A DNA stretch of 21,970 nt from a virus. The translations under genes and the position numbers were made by a program. Below, piece after piece: positions 6,486-16,374 of this stretch (position 1 is its first letter; the number at the start of each line of letters is the position of its first letter). The notes under the pieces were generated by a model, which did not search any database, had not been told where the DNA came from, and worked only from the letters and a program-made list of their open reading frames with translations. The stretch lies in IMG/VR virus record IMGVR_UViG_3300025132_000352, positions 1 to 21,970 of that record, one strand, 5' to 3'.

Positions 6486-8939
6486 TTAAATCCAAGCAGT
6501 AATCTGACCCCAAAGATAAGCAAGAGATGAGGCGGCTTGGGTTATATACCACTGATCAGCTGAGTTATAATAATTTGTTAATACTGTCATAGCACCAACA
6601 TTACTATAAGAAGATAAAGTTCCTGTCCAATGATTAGGTTGAGCACTAGAAGGAGTTGCAATAGGAAATCCTGTAATATATGTGTTAGCATTGAAAGATC
6701 CTAAGTTCGGTGCTGATAATCCACCAAATTCAATCCAATAGTGAACAACATTACCAATTTTTACATATCTACCTGCACCTGTACCCATGTTTGAGTGTGT
6801 ACCGTTTAAAGCAGGAGTCCAAGCGCCCTCTTCATAGTCATTTAGAGCATTTGCGGTTGCTGTATCACCATTAAAAGAAATACCTCCACCATTTTGAATA
6901 CGTAGTTCTTCATTTCCGGCTGTAGCAAAAGCAAGAACATTATCACTCGGTAAGTACATACCAGCACCCCTAGATCCGTTGTCCGCGTTTTGACCCGCAA
7001 AGCCATAAGCTGGATAATCAGGATTGTCTACTTCACCAGCTGCTAGAAATGTTGCTGTATTTGTAGCAGATGTGGTTTGACTTGTACCTGTTGTGTTAGT
7101 ACCAGTCGAAGCACTTTCAAACTTTTTAGTAGTATGCCATAGCTCAAAACCACCACCGGCAACAACTTTAGCTGCAACAGCACCAGAACTATTAGAAAGA
7201 AAATGTAATGGTCCGCTTTGAATTTTTATATAATTAACATTGCTGTCATGATAAATTGATAGTGGGTGTGTTGCTGTAAGAACATTACTTGCTGAACCTG
7301 AACCTATCTCTATTTTGCTTTTAGCAAAAATACCATTTGATATAATACGCGCATCAGCGTGATTTCTAGCTAAAATTATATTTTGGCCGTAATCGTTAGT
7401 ACCTATTCCTGATTTGTCAGACTGATAGATATGAGAGATGCCTGTATTTGTATCTGGATGATAAAACATCATTCCATCTGGATCAGATGCTCTCATAATA
7501 ACATTTGACTGTCCTGAGTTATCTTTATCTTGCAGCATCATATACAATCTGCCAGCTTGTATTTCAGTAACGTGTCCCAGAGTAGTACTATTAAGTTCAG
7601 TGGTTGTAGGAGAACTCGGTAAACCTAAATTACCATGACCTAAATTAATCCTGTTAAGGGAGCTAGGAACATTTTCTCCATCAGTTATACCGCCTCTTAC
7701 TGATGAAATTTCCATAGTAGAAGCGATGTTGTTTGTATTACCAACACCAAAACGTATCAATAAATCTTTACCTTCTAATTGAGCAGTGTTAGATGTACTA
7801 CCTATGTTTGGACCGTTAAATGTATAAATACTAGCTGTTGAAGTATCACTTGCATTAGCCCTTAAAAATGAACCTGAGTCTAAACTATTAAGAGTAGTAG
7901 CATTATTAGTACCAGTAACTGTTAAGTTACCAGTAACTGTTAAGTTATCGTCAACTGTGGTTGTACCACCAGCTGAGTCGATAGTTAGATTTCCGCTGGT
8001 TGTATCAATTTCATTCGCATTTATATGGATATTATCAGCAGTCAGATGACCATTAACATCTAAATGCGTATTTACAACTGCATTATTTACGTGTAATGTA
8101 GTTCCGTTTGCAGTTAAGTTACCACTAACAATTAAGTTATCGTCAACTGTGGTTGTACCACCAGCTGAGTCGATAGTTAAATTCCCTGAACTTGTATCTA
8201 TTTCGTTGTTAGCAGTAACACCTATTTGAATATCATCTATCGTTGCTCCGCCATTTGCATCAAGTAATCCAGATACATTAACTGCTGCTAATGTTGAAGT
8301 TCCAGATACATTAACTGCTGACAATGTTGTAGCTCCGTCAACATTTAATGTACCATCTAAATCTGTATTACCAGTTACATCGAGAGTTCCGGGTACATCA
8401 ACGTTGCTTGTAAATTCAACATCTGTACCATTAGCAGCAGTTTGTAGTAATTGTCTTGCTGAACCATTAGCTAGTTTGCTAACTGCTATTTCAGCTGTAC
8501 TGCTTATATCAGCATCTACAATGGTTCCATCAGCAATCATTGCTGAAGTAACTGTTCCAACATTACCAGTATGAACAACAGTTCCACCAGAAGTGGTGGT
8601 AAAAACATCAAAGCTACTAATATAGCGTTGATTTACTTCTTGAGTAACAAACAGGTTTTGCGTAAAATTATCGTTTAGATCTTCTGATTTAATTGCGGAT
8701 CCGGGATAAAATGTAGCTGTTAGATCGTCGATACCGGTTTCTCTAAATATTTTGATTTTAACTCCACTACTTGGAGCAGTATTAAATTGTAACGTGGTTG
8801 CGTTAGGCAATGTAAATGCCGTAGTTACCACACCGTCGAGACTTGCTTTGATGTCCGAGGTCTTAAGATATGGAAATGTAAAGGAATAGGTTGTTTTACT
8901 ATTGTCTCCCGTATATTCGTTTAATGTAACAGCACTCAT
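6486..8939 (-). CDS. Tail fibre protein, T7 gp17-like
   Basis: This 817-residue receptor-binding fibre has three visible parts. Residues 1-110 are the T7 gp17-type N-terminal anchor (YTGDNSKTTYSFTFPYL, LQFNTAPSSGVKIKIFRETG, FYPGSAIKSEDLNDNF) that attaches to the tail. Residues 180-345 are a repetitive shaft with imperfect repeats such as NLTIDSAGGTTTVDDNL and NVSG. Residues 700-817 are a C-terminal domain beginning YEEGAWTPAL and containing GRYVKIGNVVHYWIEF, a fold common at the tips of marine phage fibres. There is no intramolecular chaperone. A strong Shine-Dalgarno (GAGGAG) lies 9 bases before the ATG, partly inside the gp16 3' end. T7 gp17 is 553 residues; the extra length is in shaft and tip. 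Confidence 0.94.
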   Translation of the reverse strand: MSAVTLNEYTGDNSKTTYSFTFPYLKTSDIKASLDGVVTTAFTLPNATTLQFNTAPSSGVKIKIFRETGIDDLTATFYPGSAIKSEDLNDNFTQNLFVTQEVNQRYISSFDVFTTTSGGTVVHTGNVGTVTSAMIADGTIVDADISSTAEIAVSKLANGSARQLLQTAANGTDVEFTSNVDVPGTLDVTGNTDLDGTLNVDGATTLSAVNVSGTSTLAAVNVSGLLDANGGATIDDIQIGVTANNEIDTSSGNLTIDSAGGTTTVDDNLIVSGNLTANGTTLHVNNAVVNTHLDVNGHLTADNIHINANEIDTTSGNLTIDSAGGTTTVDDNLTVTGNLTVTGTNNATTLNSLDSGSFLRANASDTSTASIYTFNGPNIGSTSNTAQLEGKDLLIRFGVGNTNNIASTMEISSVRGGITDGENVPSSLNRINLGHGNLGLPSSPTTTELNSTTLGHVTEIQAGRLYMMLQDKDNSGQSNVIMRASDPDGMMFYHPDTNTGISHIYQSDKSGIGTNDYGQNIILARNHADARIISNGIFAKSKIEIGSGSASNVLTATHPLSIYHDSNVNYIKIQSGPLHFLSNSSGAVAAKVVAGGGFELWHTTKKFESASTGTNTTGTSQTTSATNTATFLAAGEVDNPDYPAYGFAGQNADNGSRGAGMYLPSDNVLAFATAGNEELRIQNGGGISFNGDTATANALNDYEEGAWTPALNGTHSNMGTGAGRYVKIGNVVHYWIEFGGLSAPNLGSFNANTYITGFPIATPSSAQPNHWTGTLSSYSNVGAMTVLTNYYNSADQWYITQAASSLAYLWGQITAWI
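7911..7946 (-). repeat. 18-bp tandem duplication in tail-fibre gene
   Basis: Two exact adjacent copies of an 18-base unit (7911-7928 and 7929-7946) encode NLTVTG twice in the fibre shaft. The unit length is a multiple of three, so gain or loss keeps the frame. Confidence 0.9.
7940..8179 (-). repeat. 48-bp direct repeats in tail-fibre gene
   Basis: A 48-base segment at 7940-7987 is repeated exactly at 8132-8179. Both copies encode the shaft segment LTIDSAGGTTTVDDNL (residues 254-269 and 318-333). The 192-base period equals 64 codons. Exact DNA identity, rather than only protein similarity, indicates recent duplication or ongoing gene conversion. Confidence 0.92.
8269..8328 (-). repeat. Imperfect 33-bp tandem repeat in tail-fibre gene
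   Basis: Two near-identical units begin at 8269 and 8302 (period 33 bases, 11 codons). They encode the ALSAVNVSGTS / TLAAVNVSGLL ladder of the shaft. The units differ at a few bases. Confidence 0.75.
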
Positions 8940-8944
8940 AAATG

Positions 8945-11900
8945 CTATCTCCTCATGTTAAGTATGTTTTGAGTGGCTTCGTTTCGTTTTTGTGCTCGAA
9001 TAGCACTTTGTACATCTCCTTGACTCATACTTTCATTAGCTCGTTGCTGATTTAGTATAACTGATTCGATGTCAGGTCTTTCTCGTAATAATTTAAGCTC
9101 TGCTATTTTTTGAGCATTTTTAACAATGTTGTTAATTTCTTTAAATACAGGTAATTTTTCTGTATGTAATTTAACACGCTCATCGCTAAAGTCAGAATTA
9201 TTTTGACGATATAATTTTAATTGTTCTATCTCTTTCTGGTATCTTGGGTTTTTAATAATACGTTCTAACTGTCTATACATCTGTTGCTCGCCAATATACT
9301 TATTGATAAGTTCACGTTCATCAGGAGTATAATCATAAGATCCTGTGGAATCTTTTTTTAGCATAGATAATCCATTCCAACCAGTTTCTTGTAACCAGAC
9401 TCTCCAAGGCTCCCTAGTTCCACTAACTTGCACAGGACTGACAGCATTTAATATTCTTAAAAATGGGTTGTCGACATCATTAAGAGGTTGACCTGTCCAT
9501 ATATCTATCTGTTCTGGTAGTGTACTTGAAAATCCGGGTAGTCTGTTTTTAATTACAGAAGTGACCTCTGCTTCTATATCTTTCTGTGATGATGTAATAG
9601 CATTGCTAAGTACTCCAGCTCCACCAGATAGTGGTAAGAACGATCTAAGTGTGTTTGCAGTCAGCCTACTCCATCCTGTTAAATCACCGTTAGTCACCGA
9701 TATAAGCGGCTCTAAGCCCTGTAAAGGTGTCTGGTTTAAGAATGTAGCAGCAACGGTCCATGTAAGCTTAGACGTAAAGTTCTCAAGCATTGATTCATCC
9801 ATATCTCTAGCATAATATGCCATGTCTCCAAGAGGTGCAAGTATATGTTCGATACCTATTATACCTTCATAACTTACCCAAGAGTTACCAATTCGTACAG
9901 TCTTAGGTTCATAACCCATTTGGTTACGTTCCTTGTTTCTACGTGACGCATTATAATGACCATTACCACGTATGTTACCAGCCATAGCATATTGCCATAA
10001 CGTACCAACTAACATGCTACTAAATGCCATTCTACCTGTATACTCAGCTCTTAGGTTTTCCCATATCACTCGAGCATTAGGTGTTCTAGCCATATCAATA
10101 CCGTGCTCTAATAAAGCAGCAGCAATGTCATCATCTGTTTTAGCGTATAAAGTTTTACTATATTTATTGATTCCGGGTATTAAGCTGATAGGAGTCCACG
10201 AAGATGCGGCCTTAATATAGTTACTACTTGTACGTGGAAACATCATCAAGAACTTTACAAAAGGATATGCAGTAGTACCTTGGTTAATCCAACGTGCTAA
10301 ACCATCATCCAAGTTAAGTTGTACTTCTCCAGCAGTAGCTCGTAATACATCATCTTTAATTAAACCATTATCGTCAAACATAGATTTATAATGATTTTTT
10401 TCAGCTTTAAATATTTCAGTCCAATCAGCAAATCCTTTATCACTAAAGACGTCATCGTAAGCTCTGGTACGTGATAGATAATGTGCTAAGTGAGTAGATG
10501 TAAAGACGTCAGGAAAGACCATGCCGGTCATACCATATCTCATCCATTTAAATTGTCCAAGCTGTTTAAGTCTGGTAGCTACATCTAGTTGTAACATTCT
10601 ACCATAGTTACCTTCAGCTTCATATACTTTACGCATATCTTCCATAATATCCCAAGCTCTATCGCTTTTAAACACAAAGTCTTTACGATAAGCTTTAATC
10701 ATCATGTCAGGATCTTGATGAGCTTTTTTCATCATTGTAAACGCATCTGATAATGCTCTACGATTAGTTTCAAAAACTGCACCATTATAATAAAAAGTAC
10801 GTTGTAAGCCTGCAAAGTCATCCGACAAACCATAGAAACCATGTCCAAGCACTGCTGTCATAGGTTTTAGTATTAACTGTGTGCCGTTACCAATACCAGC
10901 TCTAAACGCAGACAAGCCTGATAATACATTGTTATAAACAACACTCCATGCACTTCTAGCAAACAAGTTTAATTGTTTAGGATCAGGACTTTTTAACATA
11001 CCTAAAGGTGTGATCTGATCTGCTGCCCATGTATGTAGTTTTGCTAAAGTGTCTACGTCACCATTTGTATGTGCAAACGCATCCATTAACGGACGTAATA
11101 CTAAAGGATTATCATTCTTAAGTTTTTTAAGTAGTTTAGTAAACTTAATGTTTTTAGCATGTATTGCATTCTCAGCTGTAATAAACTCGTTTGTTAAGGT
11201 CTCAATAACTTGATCTATGTTTCTAGGAGGTACTTGGTCAAACCAGTTTTTGTTACGTAATTGCCAACCGGATATATACTTATTAAGACCATACTCATCC
11301 ATAAGGAATTGCATCTTGTCAATAATAAGATCCATAACATGTGGCTCATCTATGTATGGTTGCATTTGTTGTAAAGATTCAGCCATAGTATTAGCTTCTC
11401 TTCCTAATGTATCCATAACTCTACCAGATGTTTCTGTAACTTCTCTACCTAAAAATCTATCAACTAGATCTCTCATAGCAAATGCGGCAGCACGTGCCTG
11501 TTCTTCGTTAATTACATCAACTTTAAATTTACCAAGTAATAAGTTTTTTACATCTCTGTTGTCATAGAACAAAGCTCTAACTTCATCCATGTCACCAGCT
11601 GCCATAATACTTGTGTATATATCCCAAGCAGCGGCATTCATCTGTTTAGTACTAAATCTAAAACCGTCAACAACAGCATTAAATCTACCTATGTCTCTAG
11701 CTTCTTCTGCTACACCCATCACAGCACCACGAGATCCGGGACCTACCATCAGTCCTTTACGTCTCATAGCTTCTGTTATAATAGGTGCTGGATCGCCCTC
11801 AGAGGCTCCGTTTTTAATAGCTGTAGTATCAGCCATATTTCGTGCTACATTGCCCGGAGGAGGCGTCTGCCTAGTCGTAGAAGCATCATCTAGTATGCCG

Positions 11901-13096
11901 GGGTTTATGTCACCGTCAAAACCATCAAATAATTCTAACTGATCTGGATTCTCGATCTTACGTATTGCAGCTTCTTGTGATTCTTTTCCCGCAGCTTCGT
12001 CAGCAATACGAGAAGCATCATCCATATTATCAATAATACCTAACTCATTTTCTAACTCAAGTTGTCTATTAATTAGAATGTTCTCGTTTTGTCGACTTAA
12101 ATTTTCACTGCCAAGAGCAAGTTGTGTTCTAACTTCTTGTAATTCTATAAGTTTATCATTATCACCACCTAACTCAAGCTGTGTTTGTTTATATTGCATT
12201 GCAGAATCGTCGAGTGGTTCAAACCAATCTAACATTTTTCTGCCAGCTAACTTATCTAAACCAGCTCCAATAATTGTACCAAAGACGGCAAATGGTGCTG
12301 CCTCTAGCATGTTTTTTCTTTTTCTTACGGCAGGGCTATCACTATCTTTAGTAACTACCCACTCTGGTAAAGGTATTCTGCCTTTTGGTCCGAATAAACC
12401 GGGTACATTATCAGCAAGAGCTTCAGCAACGTTGTTTTCTTCACCTACATCACTCAAACCAACAATAGCAGCATCTCCTAGACCTTGAGCTACCATTGTG
12501 TTAGTTAATTTCTGATACCATGGTTTACCTACATTAAAAGCATTAACACTGCCTTGTATCTTACCACCTGCATGTATAGATGGTAATACAACAGAAAGTA
12601 TGCTACGTAGTTTTTGATGTGTAGGATTATCAAGCTGTGTAGCTTTATCCCACTTTTCATCTAATCTGTTATACCCGGGTACAAGTGTACCAAGAGCATC
12701 GTTTGTAAAATCAGCATAGGATAGGCCGGGAACGGATAGACCTTGAAATACATTCTGTAATCTTTTAACAGGATTATAGTATGGGTCTTCAGACATAGCT
12801 TGCTGTTGAGCTGCTCTTTTGTCCTCAAGGCTCATACCATAGTATTTCTGGTGAAATTGCTCACCTATTTTATCACGTTCTCCACCTCTCTCCATTCTCC
12901 ACCAGTTTTCATACTCTTCTAACATTTTGTCATTGTTAGCCTTTTCACTAAGGTCGACAGTACTGTTACCGTATGAAGCACCGAATGCAGAAGGGTATAA
13001 CTGTTTTGCATTAGTTGGTATAGATTCTTCAAGAGTCAGCTCACTTTCTGGTAGAGTCTGATCTTCTTCTTCTATAAGTAGTTCTTCTTCATTCAT
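8945..13096 (-). CDS. Internal virion protein, T7 gp16-like
   Basis: This 1383-residue protein occupies the T7 gene 16 position and size (T7 gp16 is 1318 residues). In T7 it forms part of the internal core and is ejected to build the DNA conduit across the host envelope. The N-terminus is very acidic (NEEELLIEEEDQ). Hydrophobic helices are scattered through it, for example around residues 264-284 (EAAPFAVFGTIIGAGLDKLA), and the C-terminus is a charged helical tail. I see no lytic transglycosylase signature at the N-terminus, unlike T7. QLELF (386-390) and QLNLF (708-712) resemble clamp-binding peptides. The start overlaps the gp15-like gene by 8 bases; the stop is 5 bases before the tail-fibre ATG. 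Confidence 0.88.
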   Translation of the reverse strand: MNEEELLIEEEDQTLPESELTLEESIPTNAKQLYPSAFGASYGNSTVDLSEKANNDKMLEEYENWWRMERGGERDKIGEQFHQKYYGMSLEDKRAAQQQAMSEDPYYNPVKRLQNVFQGLSVPGLSYADFTNDALGTLVPGYNRLDEKWDKATQLDNPTHQKLRSILSVVLPSIHAGGKIQGSVNAFNVGKPWYQKLTNTMVAQGLGDAAIVGLSDVGEENNVAEALADNVPGLFGPKGRIPLPEWVVTKDSDSPAVRKRKNMLEAAPFAVFGTIIGAGLDKLAGRKMLDWFEPLDDSAMQYKQTQLELGGDNDKLIELQEVRTQLALGSENLSRQNENILINRQLELENELGIIDNMDDASRIADEAAGKESQEAAIRKIENPDQLELFDGFDGDINPGILDDASTTRQTPPPGNVARNMADTTAIKNGASEGDPAPIITEAMRRKGLMVGPGSRGAVMGVAEEARDIGRFNAVVDGFRFSTKQMNAAAWDIYTSIMAAGDMDEVRALFYDNRDVKNLLLGKFKVDVINEEQARAAAFAMRDLVDRFLGREVTETSGRVMDTLGREANTMAESLQQMQPYIDEPHVMDLIIDKMQFLMDEYGLNKYISGWQLRNKNWFDQVPPRNIDQVIETLTNEFITAENAIHAKNIKFTKLLKKLKNDNPLVLRPLMDAFAHTNGDVDTLAKLHTWAADQITPLGMLKSPDPKQLNLFARSAWSVVYNNVLSGLSAFRAGIGNGTQLILKPMTAVLGHGFYGLSDDFAGLQRTFYYNGAVFETNRRALSDAFTMMKKAHQDPDMMIKAYRKDFVFKSDRAWDIMEDMRKVYEAEGNYGRMLQLDVATRLKQLGQFKWMRYGMTGMVFPDVFTSTHLAHYLSRTRAYDDVFSDKGFADWTEIFKAEKNHYKSMFDDNGLIKDDVLRATAGEVQLNLDDGLARWINQGTTAYPFVKFLMMFPRTSSNYIKAASSWTPISLIPGINKYSKTLYAKTDDDIAAALLEHGIDMARTPNARVIWENLRAEYTGRMAFSSMLVGTLWQYAMAGNIRGNGHYNASRRNKERNQMGYEPKTVRIGNSWVSYEGIIGIEHILAPLGDMAYYARDMDESMLENFTSKLTWTVAATFLNQTPLQGLEPLISVTNGDLTGWSRLTANTLRSFLPLSGGAGVLSNAITSSQKDIEAEVTSVIKNRLPGFSSTLPEQIDIWTGQPLNDVDNPFLRILNAVSPVQVSGTREPWRVWLQETGWNGLSMLKKDSTGSYDYTPDERELINKYIGEQQMYRQLERIIKNPRYQKEIEQLKLYRQNNSDFSDERVKLHTEKLPVFKEINNIVKNAQKIAELKLLRERPDIESVILNQQRANESMSQGDVQSAIRAQKRNEATQNILNMRR

Positions 13097-15500
13097 TATA
13101 ATATTCTGGGTATTGTCGCCTTAATAAATCCTGATAAATCGGATTGGCTAATGTCATCCAAGCTGGTCGTGGTACAGGTTGTCTTGAATAACCACTGTTT
13201 TCCATATACTGCTTAATTAATGCAGCTGCCATATTTTCATACTTTACTGATCCTCCAGACACATATTCTGCGAAATCATGAGCACTCGCTGGCATGTTTG
13301 TTTTAAAACCTTGTAATCCTAAATACTGATTAACAACATGATGTGCGTTAGTTCCTCTAGGATAATAATTATCTAATAAATATTTTAAGTTTTTAGGTAG
13401 TGTTATATTATCTGTTCCACGTAACGCAGATTCAGCTAATAATCTAGTTTCACCATTACTAACAAGATTCTTTTGTGATAAGATTGCAGGTACTGATTTA
13501 CCTTGCTGTATAAGTCCGTCTATACCACGCTCTCCCATAGTTTCACCACGAGCATCAGCGTCACTAAACATTACAAATACAGTTTTATTTTCACCAGTTG
13601 CACCGGGTCTATTTTTAAATAAACCTTTACCTACAGTACCATCTTGACGGGGTGTATCACCTAGACCAAGCTGGTCTTCGAGTTGTTCTAGTGTAGTAAT
13701 ATATCTTTCGTTAGGATCTTCTATTTTACTATTAGCTCTGTATTTATTATAGAACCATAACTGTGCAGCTTCAGCAGCTTGTGTAGCTGTATCGTGCCTA
13801 GTCTGATCTATCATATTTTCTTTTACAGCAGCAGTAATTTTAGAAGATACATCTGTTTTAATTTTAGTCTCTATTGCATCATAGCTACCCGCCACTTGTT
13901 CAAGAGCGTCCATTGTTTTTTTAAATGGAAGTAAAACAGCTCCTTCTTTTTGCTCTTTAGTGAGTTTATCATATCTAAATATAAATTGAGAAAAGTCACC
14001 TTGTTGACCAGCTTGCAGTACATGATTAACTGTGTTTTGACTCAGACCATCTGCCTCATGAAAGTGCAGATAATTATAATAAACTTTTTTACCAGCAGGC
14101 GAAGCTTTTTTTATATCTTCATAAATAACATTAAAGTTTTCTTGATACTTACCACTAATTATAGCTTCTTTAGCAGCTTCAACATCTAATCTTTCTTGAC
14201 CTTTAGTAATTAGTCGCTCAGTATCATGTAAGTCTTTGTTTATTTTACCATACTCACCCATAATTTCAGCTTCAAGATACTCAAGCTTATCAAATATAGG
14301 TATAGGTTTCTCGTTACCTCTTGATGTAGGAAGTATATATCCGTTTTGTTCGTTAGCTATACCAAGAACTTCTCGTTTAAATAAATCTTTATTATCACGA
14401 TACCGAGGAGAGTAAGCTTGTGTTTTAGCCCACTCTACAAATGATGGTAACGGGTTGATAGTTAGACTAGGTGTAAGCGAACCACTCCTGTTTGTAGCAG
14501 GCATACCCATGCGGTCTATTATAATTCCTTTTACATGAGTCTGCGCTGCTTGATACTGATCGTTAGCAGTGTAGTTAGGACTTAATGGTTCTGACCACTC
14601 GCTACGTAATGTTTCAGTATTTGTTCTTTCGTCCTTCTCTGAATTTAGTTTATCTCTTTCAAGTTTATATTGATACTCTTTAACAGACGCTTTAGTGTCA
14701 AATAATTCTATAACTCTTAAACCTGTTGGAGACTTGACACTTATACCATGTTGTTTTAACCATTCATGCGCCCTAAATGAGTAGAGCTCTTTAACATTAG
14801 CACCTACCTGTATACCAGCTCTATCTCTTGCATAGTTTAATAGATCATTTTCAATACTGTCAAAATTAGTCTGTAAATGTCTAAATAATAATCGTTGTAA
14901 GTGTTTACTGTTGTTACGTTTAACACCTGATAAGTAATCAAATGTTGTTCTGTCTCCTACTGTTATAGAATTAAAACGTTGCTGTTCTGCATCTTCTAAA
15001 CTTTGTTGTTCTAGTTTACCAGTTGCTGCCCAGAAATCTTGAATTGTACCAAGTCTCCCATCTGCTTTCATCTGTGCATACTCAGCTTCAGCATACTGTA
15101 TATCAGCATACTCTGCAACGTTGTCAGCCATGTTTTGTAGGTTTCTAGCTAACTTTGGTGTAAGTTGTTGTATTGCAGCTGATTGCTTACGATACTCTTC
15201 AGCTTGTCTGTTTAGTGATTGAACTTCTCTTTGTCCTCGAAGAGCCGTAGCTTCTTGTTGTCTTTGTTGAACTTTGTTTTCTAAGTTCTGTAAGTCTTTT
15301 CTGTTTTGTGCTTCTCTTTTTAGTTTACTACCAAGGTCTCTCGTGTACATATCGTCACGTGCCTTTAGTTGTCTTTTTTGAGATTCGAGAGCACCTGTTA
15401 CTATTTGGGACTGATTCTGTATCTGTTGTATCCCAGCTCGGGATATATTAGATCCTTTAAATCGTCCCCCAGAAGCGTACTTCTTATAGTTTTTAGCCAT
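13089..15500 (-). CDS. Internal virion protein, T7 gp15-like
   Basis: This 803-residue protein matches T7 gp15 in position and length (747 residues). In T7, gp15 is an internal-core protein that forms part of the periplasmic tunnel after ejection. Residues 45-115 are a long charged coiled coil (KLKREAQNRKDLQNLENKVQ and following). The rest is mostly helical and soluble, ending in LRRQYPEYYNE. There is no signal peptide. It begins at a TAATG overlap with the gp14-like stop (15502-15498) and ends overlapping the gp16-like gene. Sequence similarity to T7 gp15 is weak by eye; synteny and architecture carry the call. Confidence 0.86.
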   Translation of the reverse strand: MAKNYKKYASGGRFKGSNISRAGIQQIQNQSQIVTGALESQKRQLKARDDMYTRDLGSKLKREAQNRKDLQNLENKVQQRQQEATALRGQREVQSLNRQAEEYRKQSAAIQQLTPKLARNLQNMADNVAEYADIQYAEAEYAQMKADGRLGTIQDFWAATGKLEQQSLEDAEQQRFNSITVGDRTTFDYLSGVKRNNSKHLQRLLFRHLQTNFDSIENDLLNYARDRAGIQVGANVKELYSFRAHEWLKQHGISVKSPTGLRVIELFDTKASVKEYQYKLERDKLNSEKDERTNTETLRSEWSEPLSPNYTANDQYQAAQTHVKGIIIDRMGMPATNRSGSLTPSLTINPLPSFVEWAKTQAYSPRYRDNKDLFKREVLGIANEQNGYILPTSRGNEKPIPIFDKLEYLEAEIMGEYGKINKDLHDTERLITKGQERLDVEAAKEAIISGKYQENFNVIYEDIKKASPAGKKVYYNYLHFHEADGLSQNTVNHVLQAGQQGDFSQFIFRYDKLTKEQKEGAVLLPFKKTMDALEQVAGSYDAIETKIKTDVSSKITAAVKENMIDQTRHDTATQAAEAAQLWFYNKYRANSKIEDPNERYITTLEQLEDQLGLGDTPRQDGTVGKGLFKNRPGATGENKTVFVMFSDADARGETMGERGIDGLIQQGKSVPAILSQKNLVSNGETRLLAESALRGTDNITLPKNLKYLLDNYYPRGTNAHHVVNQYLGLQGFKTNMPASAHDFAEYVSGGSVKYENMAAALIKQYMENSGYSRQPVPRPAWMTLANPIYQDLLRRQYPEYYNE

Positions 15501-16372
15501 TAGTTCTTAAACCCTGCGTTTTTGTTTCCGTAATAGTTACCGATCATTCCGGCTATACCAGAAATTGTATTACCCCATATACCTATTGAAGAGGCTCCTG
15601 ATGAAACCCTAGCTCCTTTAACTGGTTCTGGACCAAAGTCAAAGTCTTGAAGTTCTCGAGGATATATAAATGTTGATCTTGGTGTAGCTAAAGGTTGTAC
15701 TGGCATAGGTAATTCACCCGGATTTAGCATTCTAGCAGCCATAGCATTTAAGTCTGCTATTGATCTATCTAGACCTATTTGTGAAAGTGCTGAGTCCGCA
15801 GCGGCATCAGCATTATCAAGAGATGCGTTTATTAAAGTTAATTTTTTACCAGTATTAAAGGCTACACTCTGTGCAAGTTTGTCAGCGGATCGACCTACAA
15901 CTCCTCTTGCTCTTAGTTTACCTTCGGCTTCTATTGAATCTATATATGCTTCTTCTTTATCAAATCTCGATTCAGTATGTATTTCTCTCAGCTTTTGTAA
16001 TTCGTCATCTGTAGCTGCTTTTTGTTGTAAAGCATTCATATTCATTTGACTAGCATAAATATTTTCAGACTTTTCAAACATCTTGTTATTTGTTTCTTGC
16101 TGTTGATTACGAATTTGCAGATCAAAATTATATTGTGCTAAATTAGATGCGTCTTTATATGCGGCTATTTTTTCGTCTTCAGCAGCAGCCCTTTCTATTT
16201 CTTGAATTTGATATTCACGATTGGCAACCAACTGGTCACTTTTCATTTCCCACAATTCTTTATCATATTCATATTGGATCTCTAATGCTTCGTTTCGTGC
16301 GGCAGCCTCTTTGCCTGCTGCACGGCCAGCCCCAATAGCGCCAACTACGCTGCCAATTATTCCTAGTACCAT
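15500..16372 (-). CDS. Internal virion protein, T7 gp14-like
   Basis: This 290-residue protein has a glycine-rich hydrophobic N-terminus (MVLGIIGSVVGAIGAGRAAG), then a long Gln/Glu/Ala-rich helical region (about 25-150), then a Pro-rich segment, and a second Gly/Ile-rich hydrophobic stretch near the C-terminus (SIGIWGNTISGIAGMIGNYY). That layout fits T7 gp14, which is ejected and inserts into the host outer membrane; T7 gp14 is 196 residues, so this one is longer. It has one of the best Shine-Dalgarno sequences in the window (AGGAGG at 16386-16381, 8 bases before ATG), inside the gp12-like 3' end. Confidence 0.86.
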   Translation of the reverse strand: MVLGIIGSVVGAIGAGRAAGKEAAARNEALEIQYEYDKELWEMKSDQLVANREYQIQEIERAAAEDEKIAAYKDASNLAQYNFDLQIRNQQQETNNKMFEKSENIYASQMNMNALQQKAATDDELQKLREIHTESRFDKEEAYIDSIEAEGKLRARGVVGRSADKLAQSVAFNTGKKLTLINASLDNADAAADSALSQIGLDRSIADLNAMAARMLNPGELPMPVQPLATPRSTFIYPRELQDFDFGPEPVKGARVSSGASSIGIWGNTISGIAGMIGNYYGNKNAGFKN

Positions 16373-16374
16373 AG

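Noticed and set aside
9561-12488. Several plus-strand ORFs of 80-136 codons
   Set aside because: They are antisense to the gp16-like gene, with Ser/Cys/Ile-rich composition typical of reverse-complement shadows and no start signals.
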